Source: Candidatus Altarchaeota archaeon (GTDB lineage: Archaea > Altiarchaeota > Altiarchaeia > IMC4 > QMZM01). From it: DNA of 63,295 bases. The translations under genes and the position numbers were made by a program. The DNA lies in NCBI GenBank assembly GCA_016931955.1, contig JAFGDV010000024.1, positions 1 to 63,295 of the forward strand. Reading direction: 5' to 3'. Below the pieces are notes generated by a model that was not told where the DNA came from, did no database searches, and was given only the letters and a program-made list of their open reading frames with translations. Numbering within the stretch: the stretch's first letter is position 1; each line of letters begins with the position of its first letter. Shown here one piece after another: positions 42,728-53,900 of this stretch.

Positions 42728-43492
42728 GTGATAGACGAGACCGTGATTAGCAGGCTTATAGTGAAGAACGCTGTGGACGACTTTCTCGCTAGCCTCGAGG
42801 TTGATGTCGCCATCGCCGGCAGTGGACCCTCTGGTCTAGTCGCGGCCAAGTATATTGCAGAAAACAACGCCTCAGTCGCCTTGTTTGAAAGGAAGCTCTC
42901 CGTTGGTGGTGGAATGTGGGGCGGAGGCATGATGTTCCCCAAGATAGTTGTCCAGGAGGATGCCATATCAATCCTTGAAGAATTCAGGATAGACTACACA
43001 GAGGAGGAAGGTATGTTTGTTGCCAACTCCATTGAATCCGTCGCTAAGCTGACTGCTAAAGCGATCGACTCAGGGGCTAAGATCTTTAACTGTATCTCAG
43101 TAGAAGACGTAATCATCCGCGAATCGGGGATCTCCGGCTTCGTGGTGAACTGGAGTTCGGTCGAACTTGCTGGACTGCATGTGGATCCTCTAGCTGTTAG
43201 ATCCCGGTTCTGTGTTGACGCCACCGGCCATCCTGCAGAGGTCTGCCATATCGTCCAGCGGAAGGTGGGTAAACTGCAGACGACTTCAGGCGAGATCGAG
43301 GGGGAAGGATCGATGTGGGCGGAGAAATCGGAGTCACTCGTCGTCGACAATACGCGGGAGATTTACCCCAACCTCTACGTTACAGGCATGGCTGCTAACG
43401 CCGTCTTCGGCTCTCCAAGGATGGGACCCATCTTCGGAGGCATGCTTCTCTCAGGTAAAAAGGTTGCTGAGCTTATCATAGATAGGCTGTAA
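42728..43492 (+). CDS. thi4: Thi4-family thiazole synthase (sulfide-dependent type)
   Basis: Makes the ADP-thiazole precursor of thiamine from NAD, glycine and sulfide. The FAD/NAD fold begins with DVAIAGSGPSGLVAAKYIAE (about 26-45). The family stretches VGGGMWGGGMMFPKIVV and GSPRMGPIFGGMLLSGKK are present. At the position of the sulfur-donating Cys of yeast Thi4 this protein has His151 (GLHVDPL), so it should use free sulfide and act as a true catalyst, as in methanococci. It starts at GTG 42728 with AGAGGGTG before it. Length 254 aa, normal. Confidence 0.92.
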   Translation: MIDETVISRLIVKNAVDDFLASLEVDVAIAGSGPSGLVAAKYIAENNASVALFERKLSVGGGMWGGGMMFPKIVVQEDAISILEEFRIDYTEEEGMFVANSIESVAKLTAKAIDSGAKIFNCISVEDVIIRESGISGFVVNWSSVELAGLHVDPLAVRSRFCVDATGHPAEVCHIVQRKVGKLQTTSGEIEGEGSMWAEKSESLVVDNTREIYPNLYVTGMAANAVFGSPRMGPIFGGMLLSGKKVAELIIDRL

Positions 43493-43497
43493 ATGGT

Positions 43498-44172
43498 TTA
43501 GGTTTCTGAACAGACTTCTCCGAAGACTGTGAACATCGTCACCCCTGCCATGAATGAACCAAGGGCTGTTCCGATTACTGGTATGATGGACAGCACGCCG
43601 ACAACTACTATGTAGTAGAGCACCATAAGCACCCATGGAACGAAGTAATTCAAAGTCAGAATCTTCTTTTTTATTTCCCCGAACTTGAAGGCTGAACCGA
43701 ATTTGTCGTCCTTCACGTATGCTAGAAGCGCCGCAGGCAGCATGTATCCCGCCAGCAACACTAAGACCAGGGAGACTAGTGCGCCTATAATAATCGACCC
43801 GACGGATAGGACAGCCATGCCTTCTGAGCCAGTCTCTGCCCCGCTTATCAGAGCCACTAGAAATGCCCCAAAACTAACTGCCATCACTATCAATGCTGGC
43901 AGCATGTAGATGAGCACTATCACGAAGGCGATTAAACCGCTCACGAAGAGCTTTCCCCAGTCAACCCACTCAGGCAGCTTGAAGTCTTGATTCATCGCAG
44001 TTTTCCCGCATTTTAGATAGAATCCGGTGACCAGCATCTCAACCAGCAGCCCTGGTATGATAAGCAGGGTCAGCAGGAGGGAAGCAATCCCCAATACTAC
44101 TCCAATGGCCAGCGTCTTCGAATCCATGAAGGGTCTTTTGATAGCCCTCTCGTAATCGACCAAATTAACCAC
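43498..44172 (-). CDS. DUF4013-family membrane protein
   Basis: A 224-aa protein with about six membrane segments. The N-terminal VDYERAIKRPFMDSKTL and MLVTGFYLKCGKTAMN, followed by LPEWVDWGKLFVSGLIAF, are the DUF4013 pattern. It converges with the Thi4 gene (6 nt between stops). GGTGG lies just before the ATG (44172). Function unknown; likely cytoplasmic membrane. Confidence 0.82.
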   Translation of the reverse strand: MVNLVDYERAIKRPFMDSKTLAIGVVLGIASLLLTLLIIPGLLVEMLVTGFYLKCGKTAMNQDFKLPEWVDWGKLFVSGLIAFVIVLIYMLPALIVMAVSFGAFLVALISGAETGSEGMAVLSVGSIIIGALVSLVLVLLAGYMLPAALLAYVKDDKFGSAFKFGEIKKKILTLNYFVPWVLMVLYYIVVVGVLSIIPVIGTALGSFMAGVTMFTVFGEVCSET

Positions 44173-44251
44173 CTCCGAGTTTTTATTGATGGTATTATTT
44201 GTTTTTGTGGGCTAATATATTTATAGTTGCTCGCCTATTCTATTATTGTAG

Positions 44252-44719
44252 ATGAAAATGAGGCGCATTCAAGAAGGTGTTAAGGGTCAAGCTGCCTTGG
44301 AGTACTTGATGACCTATGGCTGGGCTATTCTCGTGATCCTCATAGTCGGGGTCGTCTTGTGGCAGATGGGGGTCTTCAATCCCGCATCAACGCCTCCAGG
44401 CTGCAGCGGCTTCTCCCACATCGTCCCAGTAGACACAAAACTCAGCGGCGACAAGCTCCAAGTGTTTGTAACCAATGAAGCTGGGACGAGGCTGGAAGTC
44501 ACCGTTGCACCAACAGCGACTATTGGATCTTCAAGTCCTGTTACAGGAACGATTCCTGGATTGATGCGACCTGGTTCAACCAAGGATATCAATTTCACAT
44601 TATCTAATTCGTTTACCTCTGGAGAATACTATCGCGCCAACATCGTCATAAGTTACACAAACCAGTTGTCTGGGATGCCGCATAAGAGTTCTGGTTACTG
44701 TTGGGGTAACGTCGAATAG
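44252..44719 (+). CDS. class III signal peptide (archaeal pilin-like) protein
   Basis: A 155-aa secreted structural subunit candidate. The N-terminus has the class III prepilin pattern: basic leader KMRRIQEGVKG, cleavage before QAALEYLMTYGWAILVILIV, then a soluble beta domain with Thr/Ser/Pro and Asn residues and two Cys (near 50 and 150). Such subunits are processed by an EppA-like peptidase and polymerise through the hydrophobic helix. It stands alone; no pilus motor or peptidase gene is in the window. Confidence 0.88.
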   Translation: MKMRRIQEGVKGQAALEYLMTYGWAILVILIVGVVLWQMGVFNPASTPPGCSGFSHIVPVDTKLSGDKLQVFVTNEAGTRLEVTVAPTATIGSSSPVTGTIPGLMRPGSTKDINFTLSNSFTSGEYYRANIVISYTNQLSGMPHKSSGYCWGNVE

Positions 44720-44722
44720 TCT

Positions 44723-45973
44723 TCAGAGTTCCCTTAGTTTTTCTTTCAGTTCTGTTATCTTTATTTTCTCTTGTTTTCCGGTGTCCAAGTCTCTTAAGGT
44801 GGCTTTTTCCTCTTTCAGATCCTCTGAGCCGACTATGAGAACGTATCTTGCGTGGATGTCGCCTGCGTATTGTAGGATCTTATCCAGCTTCCGGTTCATC
44901 ACGTCCATGTCTATTATAAGTCCGTCCCTGAGGCTGGATGCTATCCTCAAGGCATCCTCTCTCATGGAGGCATTAACTGGCGCAATAACCGCATCCACTC
45001 GCCTTTCTGGAATCTTTATCTCCTGTAGTTCGAGTGCGTTCATGACGCGGTCGAAGCCGAATGCGAAGCCTACTGCCGGAATCTTCAATCCTGAGAACAA
45101 CTCTATCAGGTTATCGTATCTGCCGCCGCCGCATACCTGGTTTTGGGCTCCGAGGCCGTGAACCCTTACCTCAAAGACTACAGCGGTGTAGTATTCCAGG
45201 CCTCGCACAATACCAAGATTCAATGCGTATTCTATATTCATATAGTCAAGCCAACCCAGGACCTCTTTTAGTTCACTTAGGGCTTCTCTGGCTTTTTTGT
45301 GTCCTCGTAGTAGTTCATCTGCTTTCTGTATTATCCCTGTCATCCCCTTAAGCCCTATCAGGTCGAATATTGCTTTTTCGTCTACTATCTCTTTCAGTTG
45401 CTCTATGTCATCTTTGTCGATGCATGCGATCACCCTGCCCTGTAGTTTTTCTTCTATTCCTAAATCATCCATTAATCCGCGCAGTATTCCTATGTGCCCT
45501 ACTTCCAGCGTGAATTCCAAGCCCAGCTTCTTCAGTGAATCGTATGCGAGAGATATTACTTCGGCGTCGGCTTCCGGTCCTTTTGGTCCTATCAGTTCCA
45601 CTCCAAGGTGCCAGAATTCTCGGTAGCGTCCCTTCTGCGGTCTCTCATAGCGGAACATTGGGCAGAAGTAGTACAGTCTCAGGGGCAGGCGGCTGTCTCT
45701 CAGCTCCTCTGAGTACATCCTGCAGACTGATGCTGTGGCCTCTGGTCTGAGGCAGAGTCTTCTCCCTGACTTGTCTTCGAAGACGTACATGTGTTCCGCT
45801 ATTTCCTCCCCAGACTTCAGCTGGAATAGGTCTGCGTGCTCGAACGTCGGCGTCTGGATCCGCCTGTAGTTGTGGCTTCTGAATACTTCCTCGATGGAGT
45901 CTTCAACGTATTCTCTATCTTCTATCTCATCGGGCGGAAAATCCCGGGTACCCCTTGGTTTTTTTACCTTCAT
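44723..45973 (-). CDS. hisS: histidyl-tRNA synthetase
   Basis: Charges tRNA-His. KPRGTRDFPPDEIEDREYV starts the class II core. Motif 2 is YERPQKGRYREFWHLGVELI, the His-specific loop LGIVRGLEYYTAVVFEV is present, and GGGRYDNLIELFSG is near 280. The C-terminal anticodon-binding domain (RVDAVIAPVNASMREDALRI...) completes it. At 416 aa it is a normal length. Its stop is 3 nt from the end of the convergent pilin-like gene. Confidence 0.97.
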   Translation of the reverse strand: MKVKKPRGTRDFPPDEIEDREYVEDSIEEVFRSHNYRRIQTPTFEHADLFQLKSGEEIAEHMYVFEDKSGRRLCLRPEATASVCRMYSEELRDSRLPLRLYYFCPMFRYERPQKGRYREFWHLGVELIGPKGPEADAEVISLAYDSLKKLGLEFTLEVGHIGILRGLMDDLGIEEKLQGRVIACIDKDDIEQLKEIVDEKAIFDLIGLKGMTGIIQKADELLRGHKKAREALSELKEVLGWLDYMNIEYALNLGIVRGLEYYTAVVFEVRVHGLGAQNQVCGGGRYDNLIELFSGLKIPAVGFAFGFDRVMNALELQEIKIPERRVDAVIAPVNASMREDALRIASSLRDGLIIDMDVMNRKLDKILQYAGDIHARYVLIVGSEDLKEEKATLRDLDTGKQEKIKITELKEKLREL

Positions 45974-46010
45974 TCCGATATTTTAGAATAGTGATTCTAT
46001 TAAAATAAGG

Positions 46011-46784
46011 ATGGAAAGGTTTGTTTTATTGGTTTTGGCGGTCGCCCTTGTCTTGGGTTGCGTCTCAGAGGACGTTGAGGTGACTACCTCTACAACGCCG
46101 AAGCTCATAGCCGAATGGGGGGATACCGTCCAAGTCAACTACATCGGAAGACTCACTAATGGCTCGGTCTTTGACACATCCTATGAAGACGTTGCCAGGG
46201 AAGCAGGCATCTACAGCTTCTTCAGGGAATATTCACCTTTAAAGTTCACGTTGGGTGACGATGAGATCATCCCCGGCTTAGAGGATGCTGTTGATGGCAT
46301 GTCTGTCGGCGAAAATAAGACCGTCACGTTATCGCCTGAAGACGCCTACGGTGAATGGGATCCTAGTAAGGTGGAGGAGATGGATCGAACCCAGACCAGT
46401 GATCGCGTTGAGGAAGTCTCCCTTGAACTTTTCGTGGAGAACGTGGGTGAGGAGCCCTTCCCTGGTATGATCTACAAAGCTGCACCGTATAACTGGAACA
46501 GGACGGTGCTCGAAATCAACGACGATATTGTAACAATAAGGCATGACCCTGAACCCGGCACAGTAATTAGCACCTCTTTCGGTCTGGCCAACGTCAGCGT
46601 GGATGAACAATTCATCTACGTTAGGGTGAATCCATCTGAAGGAGAATTCGTTTCTACTCCAGTCGGCTGGGCCGAGGTCGTGGATGTCTCAGAGGACGTC
46701 ATTACATTAGATTTTAATCATCATCTGGCGGGTGAAACATTAGTCTTTTACATTAGACTTGAAGGCGTTACCAGAGGGCGTTGA
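46011..46784 (+). CDS. FKBP-type peptidyl-prolyl isomerase, lipoprotein
   Basis: A 257-aa FKBP of the long archaeal type. A lipobox VLGC at residues 14-17 indicates anchoring at the outer face of the membrane. The FKBP core contains DTVQVNYIGRLTNGSVFDTS (about 40-59), DDEIIPGLEDAVDGMSVGE and LSPEDAYGEWD, and an inserted flap and C-terminal beta region follow. It may help fold the many secreted proteins encoded nearby. Its end overlaps the convergent HDAC-like gene by 17 nt. Confidence 0.92.
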   Translation: MERFVLLVLAVALVLGCVSEDVEVTTSTTPKLIAEWGDTVQVNYIGRLTNGSVFDTSYEDVAREAGIYSFFREYSPLKFTLGDDEIIPGLEDAVDGMSVGENKTVTLSPEDAYGEWDPSKVEEMDRTQTSDRVEEVSLELFVENVGEEPFPGMIYKAAPYNWNRTVLEINDDIVTIRHDPEPGTVISTSFGLANVSVDEQFIYVRVNPSEGEFVSTPVGWAEVVDVSEDVITLDFNHHLAGETLVFYIRLEGVTRGR

Positions 46785-47802
46785 ATTCCTCTCTCAGTTT
46801 ATAGGTCAGGTCTTTTATGGCCTCACTTGCTCCCCCATTGATCTGTATCTCTGGTTGTATTCCAAGGAGTGTCTTCAATACTGCATAGGAGGATGTTGCT
46901 ACTGCATCCAGGTTGTATCCGCCTTCTAATTCGACTATGAGCCGTCCATCGCATACGTTCTCAGCCAGTCTTTGTAAGCTCTCTGTCATCTTGCTGTATC
47001 CTTTTTCAGTCAACATCAGCTGACCTAATGGGTCTCCTTTATGTGAGTCAAAGCCTGCTGATATCACCATGAAATCTGGCGCGTATTTTTCTATTCTCTC
47101 AAGTATGAAGTTTTCCAACAGATAGAGGTAGTCTGCGTCTCCTGTCTGCGGAGGCACTGGAATGTTCATCGTGTATCCTTCTCCGTTTCCTTCTCCCTTT
47201 TCGTCTGTGAATCCTGTTCCGGGGTATGTTACTCTGGGGTCCTGGTGTATTGATATTACTAGGACGGAGGGGTCTTCATAGAATATTTCTGTTGTCCCGT
47301 TTGCTGCGTGCAGGTCCCAGTCGAATATGCATACCTTCTTTATATCATAGTTTTTCTGCAGGTATTTTATCATTATCGCTACATTGTTGAAGTAGCAGAA
47401 TCCCATCGCTTTATCCCTTGTGGCGTGGTGTCCTGGTGGTCTTACTAATGCGAATGCGTTGTCTGCTTTTTTCTCTGCGACGTATTTTCCTGCAAGGATT
47501 TCGCCGCCCACCGCCAGCCTAGCTATTTCGTATGTTTCCCGTCCGCAGTATGTGTCCCCATCTATCTGCCCCCCTCCTCTCTCGCTTAACTGTTTTATGT
47601 GGTTAAGGTGTTTTTCCGTGTGCACTAATAGTATGTCTTCTTCGCTGCATTTTTCTGGCTTGAGTGTTGTGACTTCTTCTAGTATGCCTGATTGCTTGAA
47701 TAGTTTCATTATCGAGCTGAGTCGTTCTTTTCTCTCAGGATGATAGGGTCCTGTGTCATGTTTCAGATAGTCTTCATGGTATATTACCGCTGTCTTGTTC
47801 AT
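46768..47802 (-). CDS. histone-deacetylase-family (AcuC-like) hydrolase
   Basis: A 344-aa arginase-fold deacetylase. The zinc site and catalytic segments are visible: RPPGHHATRDKAMGFCYFNN (the catalytic His pair), DWDLHAANGTTEIFY and ISAGFDSHKGDPLGQL. The usual DWDxHHGNGT has here HAANGT, so the residue after the ligand His is Ala, a mild change outside the ligand set. Substrates may be acetylated protein lysines, polyamines or other amides. Confidence 0.92.
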   Translation of the reverse strand: MNKTAVIYHEDYLKHDTGPYHPERKERLSSIMKLFKQSGILEEVTTLKPEKCSEEDILLVHTEKHLNHIKQLSERGGGQIDGDTYCGRETYEIARLAVGGEILAGKYVAEKKADNAFALVRPPGHHATRDKAMGFCYFNNVAIMIKYLQKNYDIKKVCIFDWDLHAANGTTEIFYEDPSVLVISIHQDPRVTYPGTGFTDEKGEGNGEGYTMNIPVPPQTGDADYLYLLENFILERIEKYAPDFMVISAGFDSHKGDPLGQLMLTEKGYSKMTESLQRLAENVCDGRLIVELEGGYNLDAVATSSYAVLKTLLGIQPEIQINGGASEAIKDLTYKLREEFNALW

Positions 47803-47861
47803 CTTCTGTGTTATTGTTTCCTCTGCAACCTTAATAAGGTGAAAGGTATATATATGACATT

Positions 47862-47878
47862 AATAAATATTTAAAAAG
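47862..47878 (+). promoter_or_regulatory. promoter region of the giant surface gene
   Basis: AATAAATATTTAAAAAG gives a TATA-like box about 45-60 nt before the likely start. AAAGTAGTATAATG follows, which resembles the AAAGTAGTATATATTATG stretch before the 18546-21611 gene. Confidence 0.45.
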
Positions 47879-47925
47879 TAGTATAATGTTGGGGTGTTGG
47901 AGTTGAGTTACTTTGGGTGTATGGT

Positions 47926-50900
47926 TTGAAGCAGGGGTTGATTTATGCGGTAGTGTTAGGAGTCTTTTTCTTGTCTGTAGGGTTCTCCTTCTCTCAGCTT
48001 TCTGATCCTGAGAACATCAGTTTTTCTGTATCAACCGATAAAGAAATCTATTTTTTGGATGAAATCGTCCGCGTTTCTGTTTCTGCTCCAGGTAATTCTT
48101 CAACTAATCTCTCTATCCTTGATCCTCAGGGAGGGATTTATTCCACCTTCAAGGAAAACTTGGGTAACTTCACGCACCTCTATTCTCCATCTTCTATTGG
48201 AGACTATTCAGTCCACGCTCACTTTTCTTTACTAAATATCAGCTCTAATGCCTCCGCCTTCTTCAAGGTGATCCCTTTTGTGGAGACTAATCCCCTGGAA
48301 AACGCAAGTTTATGGACGGATAAACCCACCTATTATCTGAATGAAATCATCCGCATCTCTGTTTCTGCACCGAAAAACACGACAACGAACCTGACCATAC
48401 GAAACCCCACAGGCAGCCTCTACTCAACCCTAAAGGAGCTTATAGGCTCCTTCACCCACCTCTTCTTCCCTGAATTCTCTGGGAACCACTCAGTCCGCGC
48501 CTTTTTTTCTCTCCAGAATTGGAGCAGCAACTCCTCTGTCTCCTTCTCCGTGCTATCTCCTGCAATAGAAAACGCCACCAATGAATCTGAGGTTCCTGAA
48601 AACCCCCCAGTGTCGCCTCTCGACCTTGCTTCTCTTTCAACGGATAAGGTGGTCTATCAACTAGATGAGACTGTCCGCATATCCCTCTCCGCTCCAGAGA
48701 ATACTTCCACGAATTTGACAATACAAAATCCTCTTGGAGGGCTTTACTCCTCCTTAAAAGAAAAACTCGGTAGCTTCACGCACCTCTACTTGCCAGAGTT
48801 CATAGGAGACTATCTGGTCTTCGCTGAGCTTTCTCTCCACAATGAAACCCGGGATTTGAACACTAGCTTCCAGGTAGTTGCAGAGAATGTCTCAAAGACC
48901 AATATCTCGGAGTCTCTCTTCAACTTGAAAGCAATGAAAAAATACTTCAACGCTAACAAAAACCCGGAATTCATACTCTATTCCAAGAAGAAACCTGAGA
49001 AGGAAAAAATCAAGGCTATCGTGTACTACGGTGGGCAAGAAACGGATATTCAAGCGGAGGTAGAGGAAATGCAAGATGGTAATATCTCCATAAAAATACT
49101 GAAAAAGAGGGCATTCAGAGCAGGGCTATACACACTACAGGTACAGGTTGATGAAGATCACACGATAGAGCGGGAGTTCTCTTGGGGTCTTGTTTCTCTA
49201 AACACACGGAAAAGCATCTATGCGCCCGGAGAGATGGCAGAGTTCATCATTGTTGTTTTAGACAGCGAAGGGCACTCCGTCTGCAACGCTGAGCTCTACC
49301 TGTCGGTTACCGACCCAGAAAACAAAGAGACTATGTACTCTACTTCAGACGGAACAATCTCACCTTCTCAGGAATGCGGGATCTACTACGCCAACTATTC
49401 AACGGAGATAGAGGGAAATCACACAGTAGAAATCACGGCCTTGGTCTCTGGGATGGAGGTAAACTTCTCCACCCATTTCCTTGTTCGGGAGGAATATGGG
49501 TTTGACATCATCAGAACCGCAGAGAGTAAGATTGATCCTACGCAGCAGGAATGGTTTGATGTCTCTGTGGGGATAGAGAGCTTTATCGGTGGAGACGCCC
49601 TGACAGTAGAGGAATCTGTTCCAGCAGAGTTTGAGGTTCTTACCGATGCAGATATCCAGGAGGAAGGCGATACAAAGATCTTAACTTGGAACAAGGAACT
49701 GATAGACGGAAAAACAACGGTAACCTACTCCTACTCTGTACCTGAGATCTGGCCTTACCTCTACACATTAGGTCCACTTGAAATAAACAGCAACTTCAGT
49801 GAAGCACGGCCCTGGTACATCGCAGTGGATCCAAGCTATCCTGCAACTCCAACAGCGTCGAACGACAATGAGGTAACAGAGACGGGGAATACCTTCGTCA
49901 CCAAGAAGACACTAACGGTAACGAAAAACGGCGAGTCTTGGCTGAAAACAGAACATGAATTAGCTACCAGCAACGCGGCCAGGGCAACTGAGTTAAAGAT
50001 TGTCTCCCAGAGTAATGGCGCAATCACTTGCACGAATTCGAGCACAACAGTATATCCCAGTTATACGACGTACTACTGTGAACTGGACATATCGTCTCTA
50101 TCAGACGGAAGCCAAAGCTTCAACCTGCAACTCAGAAGGACAAGTGCATCTGCCGCCACCGCCTATAACAGAAACTGGAGGATATACCTGGAAGTAATTC
50201 CCTCTATTGTAACACTCAAAACCCATGGGAATTCCTCTTATTCTGGGATAGATAAATTCTTTAGTCGCCAGCAGACAATTTTCGTTGAAGCTAATGTAAC
50301 TGCTTCTGACGGCTCTAATATGACAGATGCTACTGTAACCGCCAACTTCACTGTGGGCGGAAGCTTTGAGAAAATCCTTACACTATCACACTACTCTGGA
50401 TCGATCTATAGGGGTAACTGGACTACGAACTCCACTCAGACAGTTGGCGTTTACAACATAAGCGTTTACGCTAACAATTCCGATGGAAACACAACCGGGA
50501 GCAATTCCTTCCACCTCTACTCTGGGGAGAACGTCTCCGCCTACCGCATGGATTGGAACGACGATGGAAGCAACGAGTCCGTGATGGAAAACAGGCATCT
50601 GATAGCCGTGTTCAACGAGACGGATAATACGGATGGATTAATCCTCTACTTAGAGCAAAAGGATTCTAATGTCGGCTACACATTTGGAAAAATCTATGAT
50701 CCGAATTCGATTGGTAGAGGTGAAGTAACCACCACGAACATGAAGGAAATCAGAATCTATGACTTCTCCTTTTCGCAGGAAGGGGAGAACCTCGCCTCGG
50801 TCGACTTGAATATAAAGACTACTGTCAACGACCCCCCGCCCAGCAACCCCGATAAAGTTACGGAAAAAGAAATCAGTAGAGCTGAAAGCACCGGAGTTGA

Positions 50901-53900
50901 TGGAGGAGATAGAGGTTTGGCCTCAGAGCCTTTTTCAGGGATTAACTCAGGACCTGTCTTTGGAGAAAGAACATCTAGTATTGGTTCGGAGCAGATGTCT
51001 CCAACAATCTCATCTATTTATGTTGAACCTTTAAAAGTCGCGCCTGGGGATTTTATGCATGTTTCAGCCGAAGTTTCTGATGGATATGAAATCGAATCTG
51101 TCACCGCTTACATGGGTGGAATCGAGATAATCGAACTGAGATTACTGAATGGCTCAGTCTATAGGGGGATTTGGGGGGGAGACTGGCTGGTTCATGATAC
51201 TGAGAACAGGGAGTATACTACGACAGTCACTGCTACAAATGCTTTGGGGTTTAGTTCTTCCGCCGACGTTGGGTGGAGTGATCCCCCGAATGTTGTCCAG
51301 ATCCATTATCGGTGGAGAAACGATGACAACGGGACATCAGAAAACGATTATCTTTACGTTAATGCCACTACAGGCAATGATTCAACCGCTGAATTGAATA
51401 ACCCTGACAAACCTTGGAAGACAATCAATGAGTCAATAAATTACGTGAAAAACAATCTCTCCCCTCTTCAGAAACCGACAATCATTGAGATCCAGGATTC
51501 AGCAACCTACACTGAGGGGATCCGTCTTGCGGGTATCACAACTTCCAGCACCAACAGGCTTACTATCCGAGGCGCCAAAGACCAGATGCCGACTTGGAAG
51601 AACGACAACAGCAATATCCTGTTTTGCGATTATGATTCTACAAACTCTTATGGTGCATTGGATATTGCCGTCTCCTACGTCACCATTGAGAGGATAAGCT
51701 TTACCGGGACAAAAAATCACGGTGTTAAACTATGTTGGAATAATGTCCATAACATTACCATAAGGAATTGCATATTCCACGATATGACCATTAGCACAGG
51801 AAATTATAACCACAATTCTGTCGGAGTCTATGGGGTGGCACCAGATTCCCAGGTATATAACAATGTGTTTTATAACCTTGTCTATAGCATTAACTTTTGG
51901 GGAAACGGCCCTGTTAAACTCAGAAATAACATCTTCTCTGTTAATCCTTGCTCAAGCGAAGTTGAGATGGCCTTTGTGAACTACAATGCTTATAGTAATA
52001 ACCATCCTGATTCAAACTACAATATATTCCAGCTTAACACGGGCTATCTTGCTGTTGGATCGTGGAATACTCCAACATATTATACCACTCTTGCCGACTG
52101 GCAGGCTTGTTCTATCACGCCGGCGCCGGATCAGAACTCTACTTCAGGCGACCCAAAGTATGTGACTGCTGGAACGGATTTCCACCTGAAATCTGTTTAC
52201 GGTCACTGGACAAGTTCGGGTTGGGTAAACGATTCAGAATCTAGCTCTGGTATTGATGCTGGAGTTCCTTTCAACATCGGCTTTGAGTACACTTATTACG
52301 ATAAGGAAGCTGAAGACAACGGCGATAGAGTGAATATTGGAGCCTATGGAAACACTGATCAGGCTTCTCTCAGCGGTAATTATACAGGATATTGGAATGA
52401 GTATAAGGAGGATGGCACCTGGAAAGCAGCCGAAGATACTTTAGTGCATAATCAGTCGAAAAATGAAGGCATCAGGCTGAGGTTCTCCATCAGGAATACT
52501 GGGACATCGGCTGATAATTACACTTATCGTCTGCAGGTTGCCGCAAGAGGGGATTTTTACAGCTGTGAGAATGTGACTTCTGGCTACTTTTCTGATGTTC
52601 CAACAACTTCTGACGGCTGTGGTTCAGCTGTTGCCTGTATAACCAATGCTACTTGGTTTGAGGATGGCGCCCCCACGATCAGTCAATTAAGCACCCCAAG
52701 CTCCCTTACCTTTGTCCGCGGCGGGATGGTTGAGGACTCCTCAAATCAGACCGACAAGATCACTTTAAACCAAGATACCTTCACTGAAATTGAATACAAT
52801 TTCCAGTTTACAGATAATGCTTCAAACGCCACCACCTATTGCTTCAGGGTTGTAAATGGGGGGGTTGGAGCCTTAGACGGTTATTCTAAAGTCGCTACAA
52901 TCACCACTACTGAACTTACAACTTCCTTCAATCTCACTGTAACGATGAGGACTGAAGACGTTGACTATCTAGTGTACAGATTGCACAACTTTGATTCGAG
53001 TATTGACGATATAAGTGATGTCTGGTCAGATATTGCCGGGACCTTGGGTTCTTCTGTTTCAGATGACAGATATCATTTGGAGAATGGAACCGACGCCTTA
53101 GTGAGTTCGCTGACGGCAGAGCAGTGGAATGACTACACAGCATCAAATTACTCCCTCATCTACGACAACTCCGCCACAGGAGACTCCGTCAACGACAACG
53201 TTATTGCATGGATTAGATTTAATGAAACGGAGAACATCTCATTCCAAGACACTGGGTTGTGGAATTCCTCTTCAGAGGGGTTGAGGATACGATACAACAC
53301 CTCCTCCGCATCGGCAACGGATGAAGTAAATTACATCCTCGCATTCACTACCGGGGGCTATGACACGATACAACAGTGGATGTCCACAGTAGAGGGGGGG
53401 AGTTTCCCGACGGTGAACTTTATGGCTTCTCCTCCAGGAGTCTATCTGAACTCTCCGCAAAATCAGGCAGTAACGAATGACACGACACCGGACTTCAGCT
53501 TCAATGTCGTGGGTTCAGAGTCAACTTATAACTGCACTCTGTATCTGAATGACACTAACAAGGGCAACAATGCCTCAACGCAGAACAATACACCTACAAC
53601 GATAACCTCTACAGCACTCTCTGATGGAACCTACAGTTGGTACGTGAACTGCACTGCCACCGGTTTTGCAGAACAATCGAAGATTAGGGAGATAACGATT
53701 GACACTACCGCCCCGACCACCACTGCAACAGCAATAATCTCCAACGGTTCTTCCTACACATTCGACACATGGACAAACTCTTCCTATGTGAACATAACAC
53801 TAAACTGCTCTGATTCTGGTTCGGGCTGCGACACAACAATGTACTGCACAGACACGACAAATACCTGTGAACCCTATAAAAACTTCAAGCAGGAAATAAA